From assembly GCA_026770025.1 (NCBI GenBank), contig JAMXDE010000009.1, positions 1,029,001 through 1,093,000 of the forward strand: 64,000 bases of DNA. Direction: 5' to 3'. Shown one piece after another: positions 45,301 to 56,150 of this stretch (its first letter is position 1; every line of letters begins with the position of its first letter). Source of the DNA: Craspedostauros australis. Lineage: Eukaryota; Bacillariophyta; Bacillariophyceae; Mastogloiales; Achnanthaceae. The notes beneath the pieces are model-generated. The model made no database searches and had not been told where the DNA came from. It was given only the letters and a program-made list of their open reading frames with translations. The translations under genes were made by a program, and so were the position numbers.

Positions 45301-47531
45301 TCCACGAACTCAAGGCTGATGCCACCACGTGCATCAAGCAGCTCCGGGTCCTGTTCAAGATGAGCTCCGTGCGGTACGAATCCATGGGGCCGAAGGCCAT
45401 GAAACACTTCCAAGCGAAGCTCCAGAACAAGATCATGCCAGAGTACGCCATGCCCTATGCATTCCACCTGCTTGCGTACCGTGCGGAGACGCCGTACGCG
45501 GGTGCCGCGGCGCTGTCCAAGTCCACAGGCCTGACTCAGGCATCGCAATCGGATGCGATGATCGCGATGGACGAAGGTCAACATCGCACGTTGCGGAAGC
45601 GGCTCAGGATGATATTGGATCCACTGATCGAGAGTCTGGGTGACAGCGCTGACAACCTCTCCTTCCTCATGCGCCTGACGGAGCTCACTGCGAAGCATTT
45701 CTCACCATCGTTTGGCGACCAGCCGCCCATGATGGTGGAGATTGCGGCCCAACATGCATCTCCAAACCATGGGAATGCCAGTCCTTCCGGACAAAAGAAT
45801 CGCAGCCTGAGCAGAGCCGACGTGAACGACGCCAAGGACGTCGCAAATGCACGGCTCAAGATCGTCTGTGCTGCTGCGCGTGAGGTCTTGCTGTCGCATG
45901 TGAAGATGGACGGGAACTTCGTCGATCATCCCGGTCGCATCGTGTTCCCTCCAACATACTTCAGCATCAACTCTGAATACAGACTCCGTCGCAAGCGTCG
46001 GTTGGAGACGCTGAAGGATGGCGAGGGGCGACGACAGTCCGAGGAGAAGTTGGAACGAAAGCGCCGTCGAAGCGAGAGGAAGAGCAGGGAGAAAAATCGC
46101 CAAACAGATGATGCGGGTCGGACTGCAGACGCGAGTACCAATGTTGGTGGTGATGTTGCGGGAGTGGAGAGTGGCAAGGATCAACGTGGTGAACAACGGC
46201 CACAGAGCAGCTCCGAGGTCGACTCGCCGTCATTTCAGGATCCATCCACGCCAACTAGACGCAGGAGTGGTACTTCACACAGTGATGGCCAGACTCACCA
46301 AAACGCGCTTCTTTCCCAGTCAACAGGCAATGAAGACGTTGCGTCCGAGATACCGATCCCTCCACCGGATTCGCCAACAGTCGATAATGTGCATGCTGAT
46401 ACTCTTGCTGATGCTGATGCCAGCATGGGTGGTCTCGGCGACTTGGGTGATGATGAAGCCGAAGCTGGATCGAACGTAACGGGAGGGGCGGAGATCGACG
46501 ATGCGTTGATGGATATGTCACCGATTGCGAAGGTTCGATCACCACTTTCACGAAATGCCAATTCTGATGGAAATGCTAGCGTTCCAACGCGAGGGGCCAC
46601 TCCACCCTCGTACATGAATGGTATGGCGATGTCGTCAGGTGCGAGTAGAGCATCAACTGCCGGGCCTCACGTGGCACGAAGCCAATCACAAACGCAGACA
46701 CAAACACAGCGTGATGCTGCAAGTGACAGCCAAACCCAGACACAAGTTTTCACCCAGTCGCAGACACAACCTAACAACAACAACAACAACAAGAGGGGGG
46801 CTGATGGTCTCACAAAACCAGCTGAGAATGGACATCAAGGCAACAACCGCAAGGCTAATGCTCGGGCGATTGAAAATGGCAAGGCACCGACGAATTTCAC
46901 CACATCCCAACAAAATGGCAGGAACGCCAACAACAGAGATCGGAACACTGATGTGGCTGTCACCAATGGCGACCAATCCCGACGTGAAGATCAGCAGAAG
47001 CGTGCGTCGGGCAGCAGCGGAAGACGTGCAAGAGCGCAGCCGTCCACTCCTACTCGTGGCACAGCAACATCTCCCCAACGATCTCCATCAAGGCCGAAAG
47101 ATCGATCGTCGAGGAAGCGAAGCCACGACAGGCCCATCCCCACCATTATCCAGATCACGCGAGAAAAGCTGTCGACCGATGCGGATGACAAGGAGAAGCT
47201 TGGCAAGAACAGACACCGGAACCAGAGCGATGATGTCATTCCGACCACCCTGTCCATCAAACGAACGCTGCGCCCGAGACGCCAGCGTCAGGTGAAGGCG
47301 TCACAGGAGAGTTCTTCGTCAGTCCCCACGCTCTTGGATGACAGCAGAGTGGATGGAGGCTCGAAACGGAGGAGCGGAAAACAATCCAGTGGCATGGGTG
47401 CGAACTACGAAGACGGCAACGATGATGACAACATGTCATTTGACGTTGGCGAATCCAAGGAGCCAAAACGAAGGAGGACGAATCCGAGACGCAAATCCAC
47501 CAAACGAACCCCAACCAGACGGCGGAGCTGA
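39352..47531 (+). CDS. PDS5: Sister chromatid cohesion protein PDS5
   Basis: Five exons, all joined in phase 0: 39352-40029, 40313-40498, 40718-40762, 40949-43585 and 43833-47531; product 2414 residues. PDS5 is a HEAT-repeat regulator that sits on cohesin with Wapl/SCC3 and controls ring loading and release. Residues 1-226 are disordered. The conserved region starts in exon 2 (DLYPSINGLCHALIKHLSHPDKQVRLNTVLAC, split here: 20-residue start then KQVRLNTVLAC). It runs through exon 3, a 15-codon microexon (YAPFSPWDKQETLAI) matching the family's I-Y-A-P-x-x-P-Y motif, and through exon 4 HEAT repeats (SDIWGVIYELRRVAPSML; RFRWIPSKVFECAFY near 876). The tail (~1900-2414) is disordered and basic, with an SQ/TQ cluster near 2132-2170. 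The last acceptor lies in a CAG-rich run, so its exact site may slip by multiples of three. Usual length is 1200-1600; the excess is disordered. Confidence 0.87.
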
Positions 47532-47860
47532 GGCAGCTAATACTTCCCCACACGACGTTCAGAGAGCGTTACCCCAAGAGATGGTGCCTTTCGGTCCCTA
47601 TACGATGCTCTGTTGCGACACAATACAAATCAGCGCCACCTCGACCACCAGCATGCAAACACGAGTACCACACGAATGAGGAGGGTGCCGCGATTATAAC
47701 CATACCTCAATAAGTCCCCAGATAGAATGAACAGATTAGTTTTACAAAACTTGCCCTACTCGACTCGCAGAGCAGGTTACTATGCTTGGCCCCGCAAGTT
47801 ATCAATAGAGACTGAGCTGTTGTGAGCTACTACTTTACCCCGCTGCACTCGACTTTCTTA
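47532..47860. other. Convergent 3' region
   Basis: 329 bp between the stops of PDS5 (+) and the CWF19-like gene (-). It is AT-richer with possible polyadenylation words, and has no gene. Confidence 0.5.
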
Positions 47861-49354
47861 TCATCCATCCAACTGGAGCGTCCAATCGTAGTCCTTCCAG
47901 CTATCTAGGAATGCCGAAATATCCTTGCGCTCCTGGGACTTGTCGAAGCGTCGCTTGCGGCTGAATCGCACGGGGTCCAGCTCGAGCATGCTGGCGAGGG
48001 TGTCCAATCCAAAATCGTGCCGGAAGGACGACGATTCGATGATTTGCGCGTAGCCCGTGTTAGCGGAGGTCTGCACGGATCCCCACTCGATGTAGAAGTA
48101 GGGGAAGTTCTTGGGCACGACCGCGATGAGCGGTTTGGTGGGGGTCGTGGACAAGATCTTGTTATGCGTGCCCCAGTCCTCCGTCTGATCCAGCATGGCG
48201 GATTTGAAGAAGATGGGCGCATCCTGCAGGACGTTGTTGGGGACTGGGATGACCTCCAGCTTGGTCTGCCAAAGGCCCTTCTTGTTGGGCATCACGGTCT
48301 CCATGAAGACGATGCCTTTGTCATCCTTGGCGAACATGCGCTTGAGGCTGCTGAGGAAGCGACGCACTTCGTCCCACACGCTGGAATCGCACGTCGTGAA
48401 AGACTCGGCATACTTGACAGGCACGAGGTAGAAGTGATTGCCAGGCTCCAGCGATGCGTTGGGCGGCGCGATGACCAAGGCCACGTAATCGCCCAGCGCG
48501 ATGAGACGATGCTTCGCGAAGCTTGAGGATTCCATCCACCACGAGCACTTGTCGGTGACCTTCTCCTGCTTGTTGTATTGCGCCAGAGCTCTGTGTTCCT
48601 CTCGCTGCTTCGCTCTGGTCTCATCGCGCAGCTGACGCGCTGTCGGTGGTCTGTCGGATGACGCCCCCGACTTCTTGCGTGCGACTTCGCCAGGCAGCAA
48701 TTTTTGCAACCGCTTGACCTCGTCGTCGCTGTCATCGTTCTTGCCGATCTTGCGACGGCGCTTGCGTCCAACGCGGACCAGATTGCGCATCATCTGCTCG
48801 TCCAACGACATGCCCTGTTCCGTCTGCCGACGCTCCTGTGCCGCCAGTTCCGCCGCGGTCATGTCCTCCTCCTTCTTGTTGCTGTTCGATCCGAGATGGA
48901 AAATGACCGGGCCTTGCTCGTCTTCGTCATCGCTGCCGTCATCCTCGCCTTTGGATCTCTTGCTCTTCGCAGCCAGGACCCGATCGATGCGGCCTCTGCT
49001 CTCCAGATGATCCACCGCATCTCCCCCATCATCCGTGCGGCGGGACTTCTTGCTGCGCTTGCTGCCATCGCGGTGGCGGCTTTTTCCAAATTGGCTCTTG
49101 GACGCAGCCGGTGCGGACAGGGCCGTCATGTCACCCGACAACAGGCTTTGTCGCAGCTGATCTGCGATGGAGGCGTTGTATGACCCTTTGCTCGACGGAG
49201 CAGACGGAGCAGATCGTGAATCAGATGCACCTGATGCGGCGGCAGGCGATTGCACCGACTTTGCGGTTGTCACATTGTCAGCATCGGATGGCCGCTCCGC
49301 TTTTGACTTAGACTTCGACTTTTTCTTTTTGCCTCTTTTTATTCCTGACAACAT
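47861..49354 (-). CDS. CWF19: CWF19-like spliceosome disassembly/debranching factor
   Basis: 497 residues from the ATG at 49354 (the upstream open part lacks an ATG). The N-terminal half is Lys/Ser-rich with KKKKSKSKSK and a helical charged segment (ELAAQERRQTEQGMSLDEQM). CwfJ C-terminal domain 1 (~262-385) starts at DKCSWWMESSSFAKHRLIAL and includes PGNHFYLVPVKY, a HIT-like fold. CwfJ domain 2 (~395-497) includes NFPYFYIEWG and ends with ISAFLDSWKDYDWTLQLDG. The family acts with the debranching enzyme and late spliceosome (yeast Drn1, human CWF19L1/2). The extended N-terminus is closer to the CWF19L2/Cwf19 type. No intron. Confidence 0.9.
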   Translation of the reverse strand: MLSGIKRGKKKKSKSKSKAERPSDADNVTTAKSVQSPAAASGASDSRSAPSAPSSKGSYNASIADQLRQSLLSGDMTALSAPAASKSQFGKSRHRDGSKRSKKSRRTDDGGDAVDHLESRGRIDRVLAAKSKRSKGEDDGSDDEDEQGPVIFHLGSNSNKKEEDMTAAELAAQERRQTEQGMSLDEQMMRNLVRVGRKRRRKIGKNDDSDDEVKRLQKLLPGEVARKKSGASSDRPPTARQLRDETRAKQREEHRALAQYNKQEKVTDKCSWWMESSSFAKHRLIALGDYVALVIAPPNASLEPGNHFYLVPVKYAESFTTCDSSVWDEVRRFLSSLKRMFAKDDKGIVFMETVMPNKKGLWQTKLEVIPVPNNVLQDAPIFFKSAMLDQTEDWGTHNKILSTTPTKPLIAVVPKNFPYFYIEWGSVQTSANTGYAQIIESSSFRHDFGLDTLASMLELDPVRFSRKRRFDKSQERKDISAFLDSWKDYDWTLQLDG

Positions 49355-49900
49355 CCTGTTGTTGGTTAGTTCGGGTAGCGTAAGTTCGGTGTGCTGTATG
49401 ATATGTCTGGCACAGAGTAGCTGCAAGATTGTGGCATGCAACAGCGTGTATAATAGTCGTAATACGATGGATTGTGAGCTTCTTCTGTTGAGCGGCAGAA
49501 CACATTGTCATCGTTTTCTGGTTTGCCATCACGGAAATGGCGCAACGCGCGTGGTTGGCGATGGTGGGCGGTATCAAACTGGCGAAGGACGGACGGACGG
49601 ACGGGAATGGTGGAAACAACGTGAACTCTCCACGTAGACTTCATAGTAGTAGGTACATCGAGATTCTACAGAGACAGAGCGCAATCATTGTCTTTCATTC
49701 GATGTGATTAGAGTTAAATGATATTATAATACTTCCCAGAGAGTGCACTCGCTTGTGTTTCAGTGCAAGGATTGCAATAGTCGCATGTGTCCATCGAATA
49801 TCGTTGATGCCATTGCTCCTCTTCGTACGAGTGCTCATACGATGCACGATGCATCCCAGAATACATTGCACTCAACGTACAATACTCGTCGTCACATTTG
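49355..49900. other. Intergenic, 546 bp
   Basis: Upstream of the CWF19-like gene and downstream of the next minus-strand gene. No convincing frame; presumed promoter. Confidence 0.45.
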
Positions 49901-51232
49901 TCAAATGGTGTTCGTGCCACTCGCGACGTGCACTTTCCAGATCTTATCCATGGCAAGGAGCCTTTGTGTCTTGGCATCTATCTGGCGCATGTAGGCGATG
50001 CGTTCTGGTCCAGGTGCGAACTTCATCGCATTTGTCATGAAGACTTGGCTTGCCTTGCGAGCTTCTTCCAGTTTCCTGTTCCGTTCCTGCGCTGGCATCG
50101 ACGTCAGTTCGTCGATGATGGACTTTTGCAAGGTAACTGCTTCGCTGGCCAAACGAATCTGCTGCTTTCTGCTCGCGTCGTCCAGCGCCTGCTGCTGTTG
50201 TGGTGAAGCTAACGACGGCGAAGATGACGCTGCTGATTGAATTCCTGCATCCGTCATTCGCTTGGTTGTCGGCGCCGCACCGCTTGCACCAGCTGCTGAT
50301 GTCGGTCCGTCACCGTTGCCACCACTGTTGCCACCAACCTCTGAAAAGTTGACGGACACAACCCGCGTCACGCCACCATCTGAAACATCCGAAAGACGGT
50401 TGTTGGTGATGTAGAGCGAGGCGCTGGCTACGACTGCGTTCATCTGCGCGATCAGCTCCGCAAACATGGACTTGACCTGCTCGTCGCTGGAGAACTCGTT
50501 GTTGCCGGATGTCTTCTTGTCGAAGAAGATGCGCATCAGCTCTGCAGTGACATGGGTCGGTTCGTAACCAACGGCTCTCGCCACCATGCACTGGATGCGT
50601 TCCAAACGATTCTGCGGCATCTTCTGAGCGGTCCACTCCTCCTTCAATTGGATGTCTTCGAAAATCCATTTGCCTGAATTCAGGAATTGCAGGGTTTCTG
50701 GTAGGTTGATAGCGGCTTGATTCAGTGCGATGAATTCGATGAGCTTGGACCGTTGGATGTGCTCCTGTGCTTCCAGGTGACGCTTGGGCTTGAGGGAGCG
50801 TTGAGCGTTTGGCTTGGGCGCTTCGACCCCGCTTTGTGACGTGCCTCTCTCCTTCTGCTGCTGCTGATCCTGTTGGTCATGATTGGATTCGATGTAGAGG
50901 ACCAGGCGGACAAGGGCGAGCCTCGCGGCCTCGTCCATCTCCTCCATCGCCGTCAGCACCTGCCTGGAAACCGAGTCGTCGCCACGCAACGACGCCAACC
51001 GCTGCTGAACCTTAGCTTGGTCCATCTGCATCGAATTTGCTTCGTTGTAATCGTAGACCGCACGCGACAATGTGGACAGCTGCCTGTCCAGCAACCTCTG
51101 GCGACAATCCGCGATGGACATCAGGCCGTCCTCGCACTGCACTGCGCAGTCCAGCTCCTTCAGCATCGTCGTCGCACAGCGGAAGAATAGCAGCAGAGCT
51201 TCATCGGGAATCGGTGCTTGGATTTGGGACAT
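49901..51232 (-). CDS. Unrecognised mostly helical protein, 443 residues
   Basis: Single exon from the ATG at 51232. The first ~270 residues are helix-rich without low complexity (ELDCAVQCEDGLMSIADCRQ; FIALNQAAINLPETLQFLNS) and contain a short Gln run (~121-127). A Gly/Ser/Ala linker lies at ~305-355. A conserved-looking C-terminal helical segment follows (LQKSIIDELTSMPAQERNRK; ERIAYMRQIDAKTQRLLAMD). I cannot name the family. The start codon is 600 bp from that of the gene at 51833 on the other strand, so they may share a promoter. Confidence 0.6.
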   Translation of the reverse strand: MSQIQAPIPDEALLLFFRCATTMLKELDCAVQCEDGLMSIADCRQRLLDRQLSTLSRAVYDYNEANSMQMDQAKVQQRLASLRGDDSVSRQVLTAMEEMDEAARLALVRLVLYIESNHDQQDQQQQKERGTSQSGVEAPKPNAQRSLKPKRHLEAQEHIQRSKLIEFIALNQAAINLPETLQFLNSGKWIFEDIQLKEEWTAQKMPQNRLERIQCMVARAVGYEPTHVTAELMRIFFDKKTSGNNEFSSDEQVKSMFAELIAQMNAVVASASLYITNNRLSDVSDGGVTRVVSVNFSEVGGNSGGNGDGPTSAAGASGAAPTTKRMTDAGIQSAASSSPSLASPQQQQALDDASRKQQIRLASEAVTLQKSIIDELTSMPAQERNRKLEEARKASQVFMTNAMKFAPGPERIAYMRQIDAKTQRLLAMDKIWKVHVASGTNTI

Positions 51233-51832
51233 CGTGTGGCGTCAATGCAAGTGTGGGTAGCACCGCTATTGGCAGGGTGGAGTGGATTATTGTGAGGAGT
51301 ATGAAAGGTGGCGGAGGCAAGCGCGAAAGTGCGGAGGTCGGGGGTTTGTGAACTGATCGTCGGCCAGAGACGCTTCGATCTTTGCCAAAAGAGCCTCCTC
51401 GCCACGGACACGGCGAAGAAAACGAGAAGCGAAAAACAGCAGTTTATTCGTGGATGCAGCGACGGTGAGTCTTGTTTGTTTGCGTTTTTCTCTTCGTTTT
51501 GACTCGTGCTTTTCCTAATTGCCCAATTAGAATCGGACGAGTCACAACCGATCATTCCGATGCCAAACGCAATCAACCAACAAAACACATCAACTTCAGC
51601 GATACAGCACAACACAACGCACACGAGTCCCTGAACAGAGCTGATGTCATCGACGCCAACTTCATCATCGCTTTCATCACCTCCACCATCACCACCATTA
51701 TCACACACGGATGCCTCTGGACAAACACCAACACTCGTGAGGCATTCATTGCTGACAGCCAATAAACCAAAATAGAGTAGAGCACCGAAAGCAACGACTG
51801 CTCCAACAAATACGCGGAGAACGGCAGACAGC
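51233..51832. promoter_or_regulatory. Divergent intergenic region
   Basis: 600 bp between two start codons facing away from each other; no clear motif array. A CACCATCACCACCAT run lies near 51680-51700. Confidence 0.45.
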
Positions 51833-52576
51833 ATGGCATCGGACACACCGCCAGCGCAACCGGAACAACAGCAACAGCAGGAACCACAAGATGAGGGATT
51901 GTCACCGGAAGCGATCCAATTCACGAACGCGTTCAATGCGCAACGCATGACGCTGGCCGGATTCGCACGATGCGCCAACCAGCAGGAGCTGGATGTTGTT
52001 CGCGATGGCTTTTACTTGGGCCTGGCGCGGGATCTGTGCCCCATCGAATACGACCCCGTGCGCGAGCAGATCGTGACGGATGCCGACGTTGCCTCATCGA
52101 CGAAGACCAAGAACGCCTTCGAAACGATGATCCAATCCGCACGTAAATCGCCTGGTTGGGAAGCCATGGTCCGAGCCGTCCTAACCAAGGCCGCCTTCGT
52201 GGGCAGCGATTTGGAGAACATATGGCAGACGCTGGAGCAGGGGAGGTTGCGATGGTTGAAGGCTGCTAGCTTGGCGCATGGAATCAAGATGGTGCTGAAG
52301 GAAGCGCTGGAGAAGGATGGCAAGCACACGGAGGGCGACGTCAGCGACGCCATGATGGTTTGGATATACGCGGTGGCGTTGAACATGCCTGGTCTGGAGG
52401 ATGCCGTCAAGGCATGGCAGGGGATCGTGAAGATGGACCGGCCCGACAACCCTCTGTCTGGTTACAAGCCAGAGCTGTGGGACCCGCGGAAACCGGAATG
52501 GAGACCGTTGGACATTGGCGTGCAGGAAGCTGCCGAACGGGGCGGATCGAATCTGAAGGATGCCTGGGAGGCCTGA
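51833..52576 (+). CDS. Unrecognised 247-residue helical protein
   Basis: Single exon from the ATG at 51833. A Gln/Pro-rich N-terminus (~1-20) precedes a uniform helical domain (LDVVRDGFYLGLARDLCPIE; NIWQTLEQGRLRWLKAASLA; ALNMPGLEDAVKAWQGIVKM). No signal peptide or membrane segment is seen. Composition is that of a real soluble protein; the family is not recognised. Confidence 0.62.
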   Translation: MASDTPPAQPEQQQQQEPQDEGLSPEAIQFTNAFNAQRMTLAGFARCANQQELDVVRDGFYLGLARDLCPIEYDPVREQIVTDADVASSTKTKNAFETMIQSARKSPGWEAMVRAVLTKAAFVGSDLENIWQTLEQGRLRWLKAASLAHGIKMVLKEALEKDGKHTEGDVSDAMMVWIYAVALNMPGLEDAVKAWQGIVKMDRPDNPLSGYKPELWDPRKPEWRPLDIGVQEAAERGGSNLKDAWEA

Positions 52577-53572
52577 TGAGAGAAGACAAATCGAAATGCA
52601 ATGCAATGGAATGGAATGGAACATAAATTACATCAATACGCTGCAATGCAACACAATGATAGGAATCGTCATGCGGATTGATTCGTCTCGGTTTGAGTGT
52701 GAGGCGAGATAGAGCGAAGCCATTTCTTTCGCAGATCCACGGCAATTGTGTCAGGGATGAAAAGGAAAAGACAAGAGAGAGAGAAAGAGATGCTGTTGGA
52801 ACTGTTTCGTATTGATCATTACGCACTGTCAATCATGCTTCTGCAACTCCTCCCGGAGTATAGTCTTGTTCATTTCACGTGAAAGAGCACAATCTAGATT
52901 CGACGATCTGGTAAATAACATTGAACGATTCACCCTCATATAAAGGGACACACTACAAGTTCAACAATAAATATCAAACGGGACTGAAAAGTTGTTCAAA
53001 CAGACAGACACATATTGTTGTCTGAACAACTGTTTGCATTGATTCACAGACAGACAAAGTATATTAGCTTTTTATTGTAAATCACCGCAACCCCTTTTCT
53101 GACATTTTCTATAACTCAGATAATACAAGTATTACCGCAGATACGAATGAGATCACATCAACGCTCTGGTGTTCACCTCCACTGATTAGTTGTACGCATC
53201 TCTGCAGATGCCACCACCACCACCAGCATCATCAATACCTACAGCTGGTGCTATCGGTTTGCAGAGTGAGTGAGGTGGAAGGTACGAGCAACAGCAACAC
53301 GCTCAAGTTGTCATAATCGAATGCCTCTAGCAGTACTGAACTAATATACATCCAAATAGAGTACACATGTTCATGATTGCGCACGTTTTGACAGAGCGCC
53401 CTTGATTTGGTTAGTAATCGACCCGGCCCTCTCTTACAGCAGAGTAGAGCATAGTATGCCTGGTAAATTCTCTACCTCACTACGAGGATTACAGTTTGCT
53501 TTGACGCAAGGCGGCTTTGGTTTGGTTTGGATCGGTCCAAGATGAGCGATGGACTGCTGGTGGATGCGAGAG
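52577..53572. other. Intergenic, about 1 kb
   Basis: Contains a short GAATG/CAATG pentanucleotide run just after the upstream gene (about 52594-52620) and a GAGAGA stretch near 52770-52790. It also has CAGACAGACA words on both sides of a small inverted repeat (about 52995-53055). No gene. Confidence 0.5.
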
Positions 53573-54451
53573 TCACGACGACTTGGTGGTGCTGGTGACG
53601 GCAGCATCGCGGTCGACAACCCAGATGAGACGATGCTCAGAACTGCTGCCGTCACCATCAGCCTGCATTGGACGCACCATGGAGCAGGGATAGGGCGCCG
53701 GATCTGCCAGCGGCGTCTCGAATGCAGTTGCGGTGGCATCTTCCAATTGATTCTGCCACGCAGCTTGGATGATTGGGAGTTTGGATGCGCCTGCGCCGCA
53801 GAACACAACATACCGTGTGTGCTCGTTGAGCATGGGCAGCGTGAGAGTGATGCGATTCGGCGGTGGCTTTGGCGAATCCGTGATCGACGTGACCCACTTC
53901 TCCTTCTCCTGCAGCAGCAGATGGTTCGGGAACAAGCTGCAGGTGTGACCATCCGGTCCAAATCCCAGCACCGCCACGTCGAGCATCCCGCCCGATTTGG
54001 TCAGCACGTCCCTGACGATGGCTTCGTACCGTTCTGCGATGAGTGCTGTGGAACCCGCAACATCGTATGGGGCGCCACCTTCCTCCTTGTCTGGACTATT
54101 CTGCTGCAGCAGAGTCTCGTCGATGCCGTGGATTTGCGCTGTTGGGACGGGTATCGTGGAAAACAGCTTCGTTTGCAGCGAGCCCAGATTGGAATCGTCG
54201 TGCGTGGATGGCACGCAGCGCTCATCTGCGAGGATGACGTGCCACTTGTCGTAGCTGGGTTCGATGTTGAGCTTCTGGAAGGTCTCGTCCATGGTCGAGA
54301 GGAAGCTCGGCAGAGATCCGCCGCTTAGGGCAATTGTGAATGCATTGCGGGCGGTGATGGCCTTGGCGCAGATGTTCGCGATCGTTGGATTGAGATACGT
54401 TGGGACCTCCGCCTTGGTCGGAGCGATGTGCACTTTGGCTGTGTAAGTCAT
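53573..54451 (-). CDS. PGLS: 6-phosphogluconolactonase
   Basis: 292 residues from the ATG at 54451. It hydrolyses 6-phosphoglucono-delta-lactone in the oxidative pentose phosphate pathway. Family motifs are all present: the sugar-phosphate loop ALSGGSLPSF (41-50), ILADERCVP (74-81), and GFGPDGHTCSLFP (163-175) with the catalytic histidine. PLADPAPYPCSMVRP corresponds to the family's C-terminal P-A-x-x-V/L region. Length is slightly above the usual 230-270 because of insertions near 115-130 and a short polar tail. No targeting peptide is obvious, so it is probably cytosolic. Confidence 0.95.
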   Translation of the reverse strand: MTYTAKVHIAPTKAEVPTYLNPTIANICAKAITARNAFTIALSGGSLPSFLSTMDETFQKLNIEPSYDKWHVILADERCVPSTHDDSNLGSLQTKLFSTIPVPTAQIHGIDETLLQQNSPDKEEGGAPYDVAGSTALIAERYEAIVRDVLTKSGGMLDVAVLGFGPDGHTCSLFPNHLLLQEKEKWVTSITDSPKPPPNRITLTLPMLNEHTRYVVFCGAGASKLPIIQAAWQNQLEDATATAFETPLADPAPYPCSMVRPMQADGDGSSSEHRLIWVVDRDAAVTSTTKSS

Positions 54452-55073
54452 GATGCGATGCTCAGTGTTGCTTTTATGATGCTTTATGATGCTTCTTTCG
54501 AGTCGGTCTGGCACATTTGTGGTGCTGATCTGTTCTCAACTGCGATGGGAGTGGTAGTGCGATTGTATGGTATTCGTGCCTGCTCCATCCAACAAGGTGG
54601 AGTACTCGTACGTGAACGAGCCGTGATGGTGTCGAAGGACAACACACACACCACAACAATGGAAGCAAAAGGAAAGATACGTTTTTGTTGGAGCTCCAAG
54701 TACTTCGCCGAAAGCAGAGACCCAAACATGCGGGAAAGCGGGATCTGCCTGCGCAGTTTTCACTATTCCAACATACTGCCCGCGGAGAGCATGGTCCCTT
54801 GCTGCATGATCCCTTGCTGCATGATCCCTTGCTGCATGGTGCGAGTGTGCTGTAGCTGGGCAGACTGTCATGTAATAGGTCGTGCGTAGAGCAGTTGAAC
54901 ATTGGGGCAGAATCGCACTCTGGCAACAATACTATTATATGACAGGAGGCTATGCGTAGGTAGGCGTATTAATGTTGTGTATTTGTATAATATATTCATG
55001 ATATGTATTTTGCCATCGTGCATGAGCCACCGCATGCACTCGCGACTGGAGTGTCACCACGCAGAGTGTTGCT
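54452..55073. other. Intergenic, 622 bp
   Basis: Upstream of the lactonase gene. A 15-bp unit (CCTTGCTGCATGATC) is repeated three times near 54795-54840. No gene. Confidence 0.5.
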
Positions 55074-56150
55074 TCATCTCAACCCGCAGTTGACGTTGAC
55101 GTTGCCACCGCCGCTACTTCCGTCATGAATGCCTGTGTCGTTGGCATAGAATGGGTTGGGAGCCAAGAAGCTGAGGATATGGCGGAAGATGTCATCAGGG
55201 CAATCGCAGAGCTGCTGCCAGACGTAGTGCAGCATGCGTGTATCCTTCACCCTCTTGCGGCCAAAGATGGATTGCAGGACCTGCAGGTCGTCGTCGGAGC
55301 AGTGCACGAGGCCCGAGTCATGCTGGATGCACGCCCGGCCGTAACGCTCGAGCTCTCGCACGCAGATCATGTCCTTGAGGTAGCTCCAGTTCGACATCTC
55401 TGTCGCGACGAAGCCAACGCGGTGCAAGAATGCGGGAGCTTCGCCGATCAGGCTGGCCCATTGGTACTGATGCACGAACGCTAGCACGCGCACGAAGGGG
55501 CGTCGTGGCGACCGTTTCATGCACTGCGACCGCCCATGCGGTGCGCTGCCATTGATGGATGGCAGTGGCGAACTCGAGAAGGGCGAGGCGGTCTGCACGC
55601 CGTCGAACCCGCCACCGTCTTGGCCGCCTTGTTGATTCTGTGGCGATTGCTGCGCCGATGATTGCAATCTCTCTCTGCCGGTCCCGAAGAACACGGAGTA
55701 TCCCGTGTTTATCGTGAGCAGCAGCCCCTGCACGAACTGTCCGCTGTGATCGATGGTCCATTGCACGTCGCGGATGAATTCACCAGGTTGCAGGGTGAAC
55801 CTCGTCTGCAGCACTCTGTCGTTGGGATGATCATCGAAGTACTCTGACGAGCAGCACGGAGCATGGGAGTTGGCCGCAGCCGTTGCCACGCGCCCGTCCT
55901 CGAAGGTGGATCGGTAGGAAGGCCTGATGTCGTATACGTGCGTGCCATGGCGGACGTCGACGTGGCTGATCTCTACGTTGGTGCAGATGTGCCTCGATTT
56001 CAGATCCCTGTACAAGGGCACATCGGAAACGATTGGCCCGGAGTCGTTGATGGCGGCATGCTCGTGCTGCAGGCGCTGGATTTCTTGCACATCGTCGATG
56101 CAATCGAACGACGTCGTTTCGCTGTCGAAGTTCACGAGGACGGTATCCAT
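55074..56150 (-). CDS. Unrecognised protein with a possible jacalin-like beta segment
   Basis: 358 residues from the ATG at 56150, single exon. The stretch RFTLQPGEFIRDVQWTIDHS followed by VQGLLLTINTGYSVFFGTG resembles the repeated strand pattern of jacalin-type or similar beta-prism domains. This is weak. A Gln/Gly/Ser linker (~165-200) precedes a C-terminal part with DDDLQVLQSIFGRKR and CPDDIFRHILSFLAPNPF, which looks like a degenerate F-box helix. Function unknown. Confidence 0.62.
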   Translation of the reverse strand: MDTVLVNFDSETTSFDCIDDVQEIQRLQHEHAAINDSGPIVSDVPLYRDLKSRHICTNVEISHVDVRHGTHVYDIRPSYRSTFEDGRVATAAANSHAPCCSSEYFDDHPNDRVLQTRFTLQPGEFIRDVQWTIDHSGQFVQGLLLTINTGYSVFFGTGRERLQSSAQQSPQNQQGGQDGGGFDGVQTASPFSSSPLPSINGSAPHGRSQCMKRSPRRPFVRVLAFVHQYQWASLIGEAPAFLHRVGFVATEMSNWSYLKDMICVRELERYGRACIQHDSGLVHCSDDDLQVLQSIFGRKRVKDTRMLHYVWQQLCDCPDDIFRHILSFLAPNPFYANDTGIHDGSSGGGNVNVNCGLR

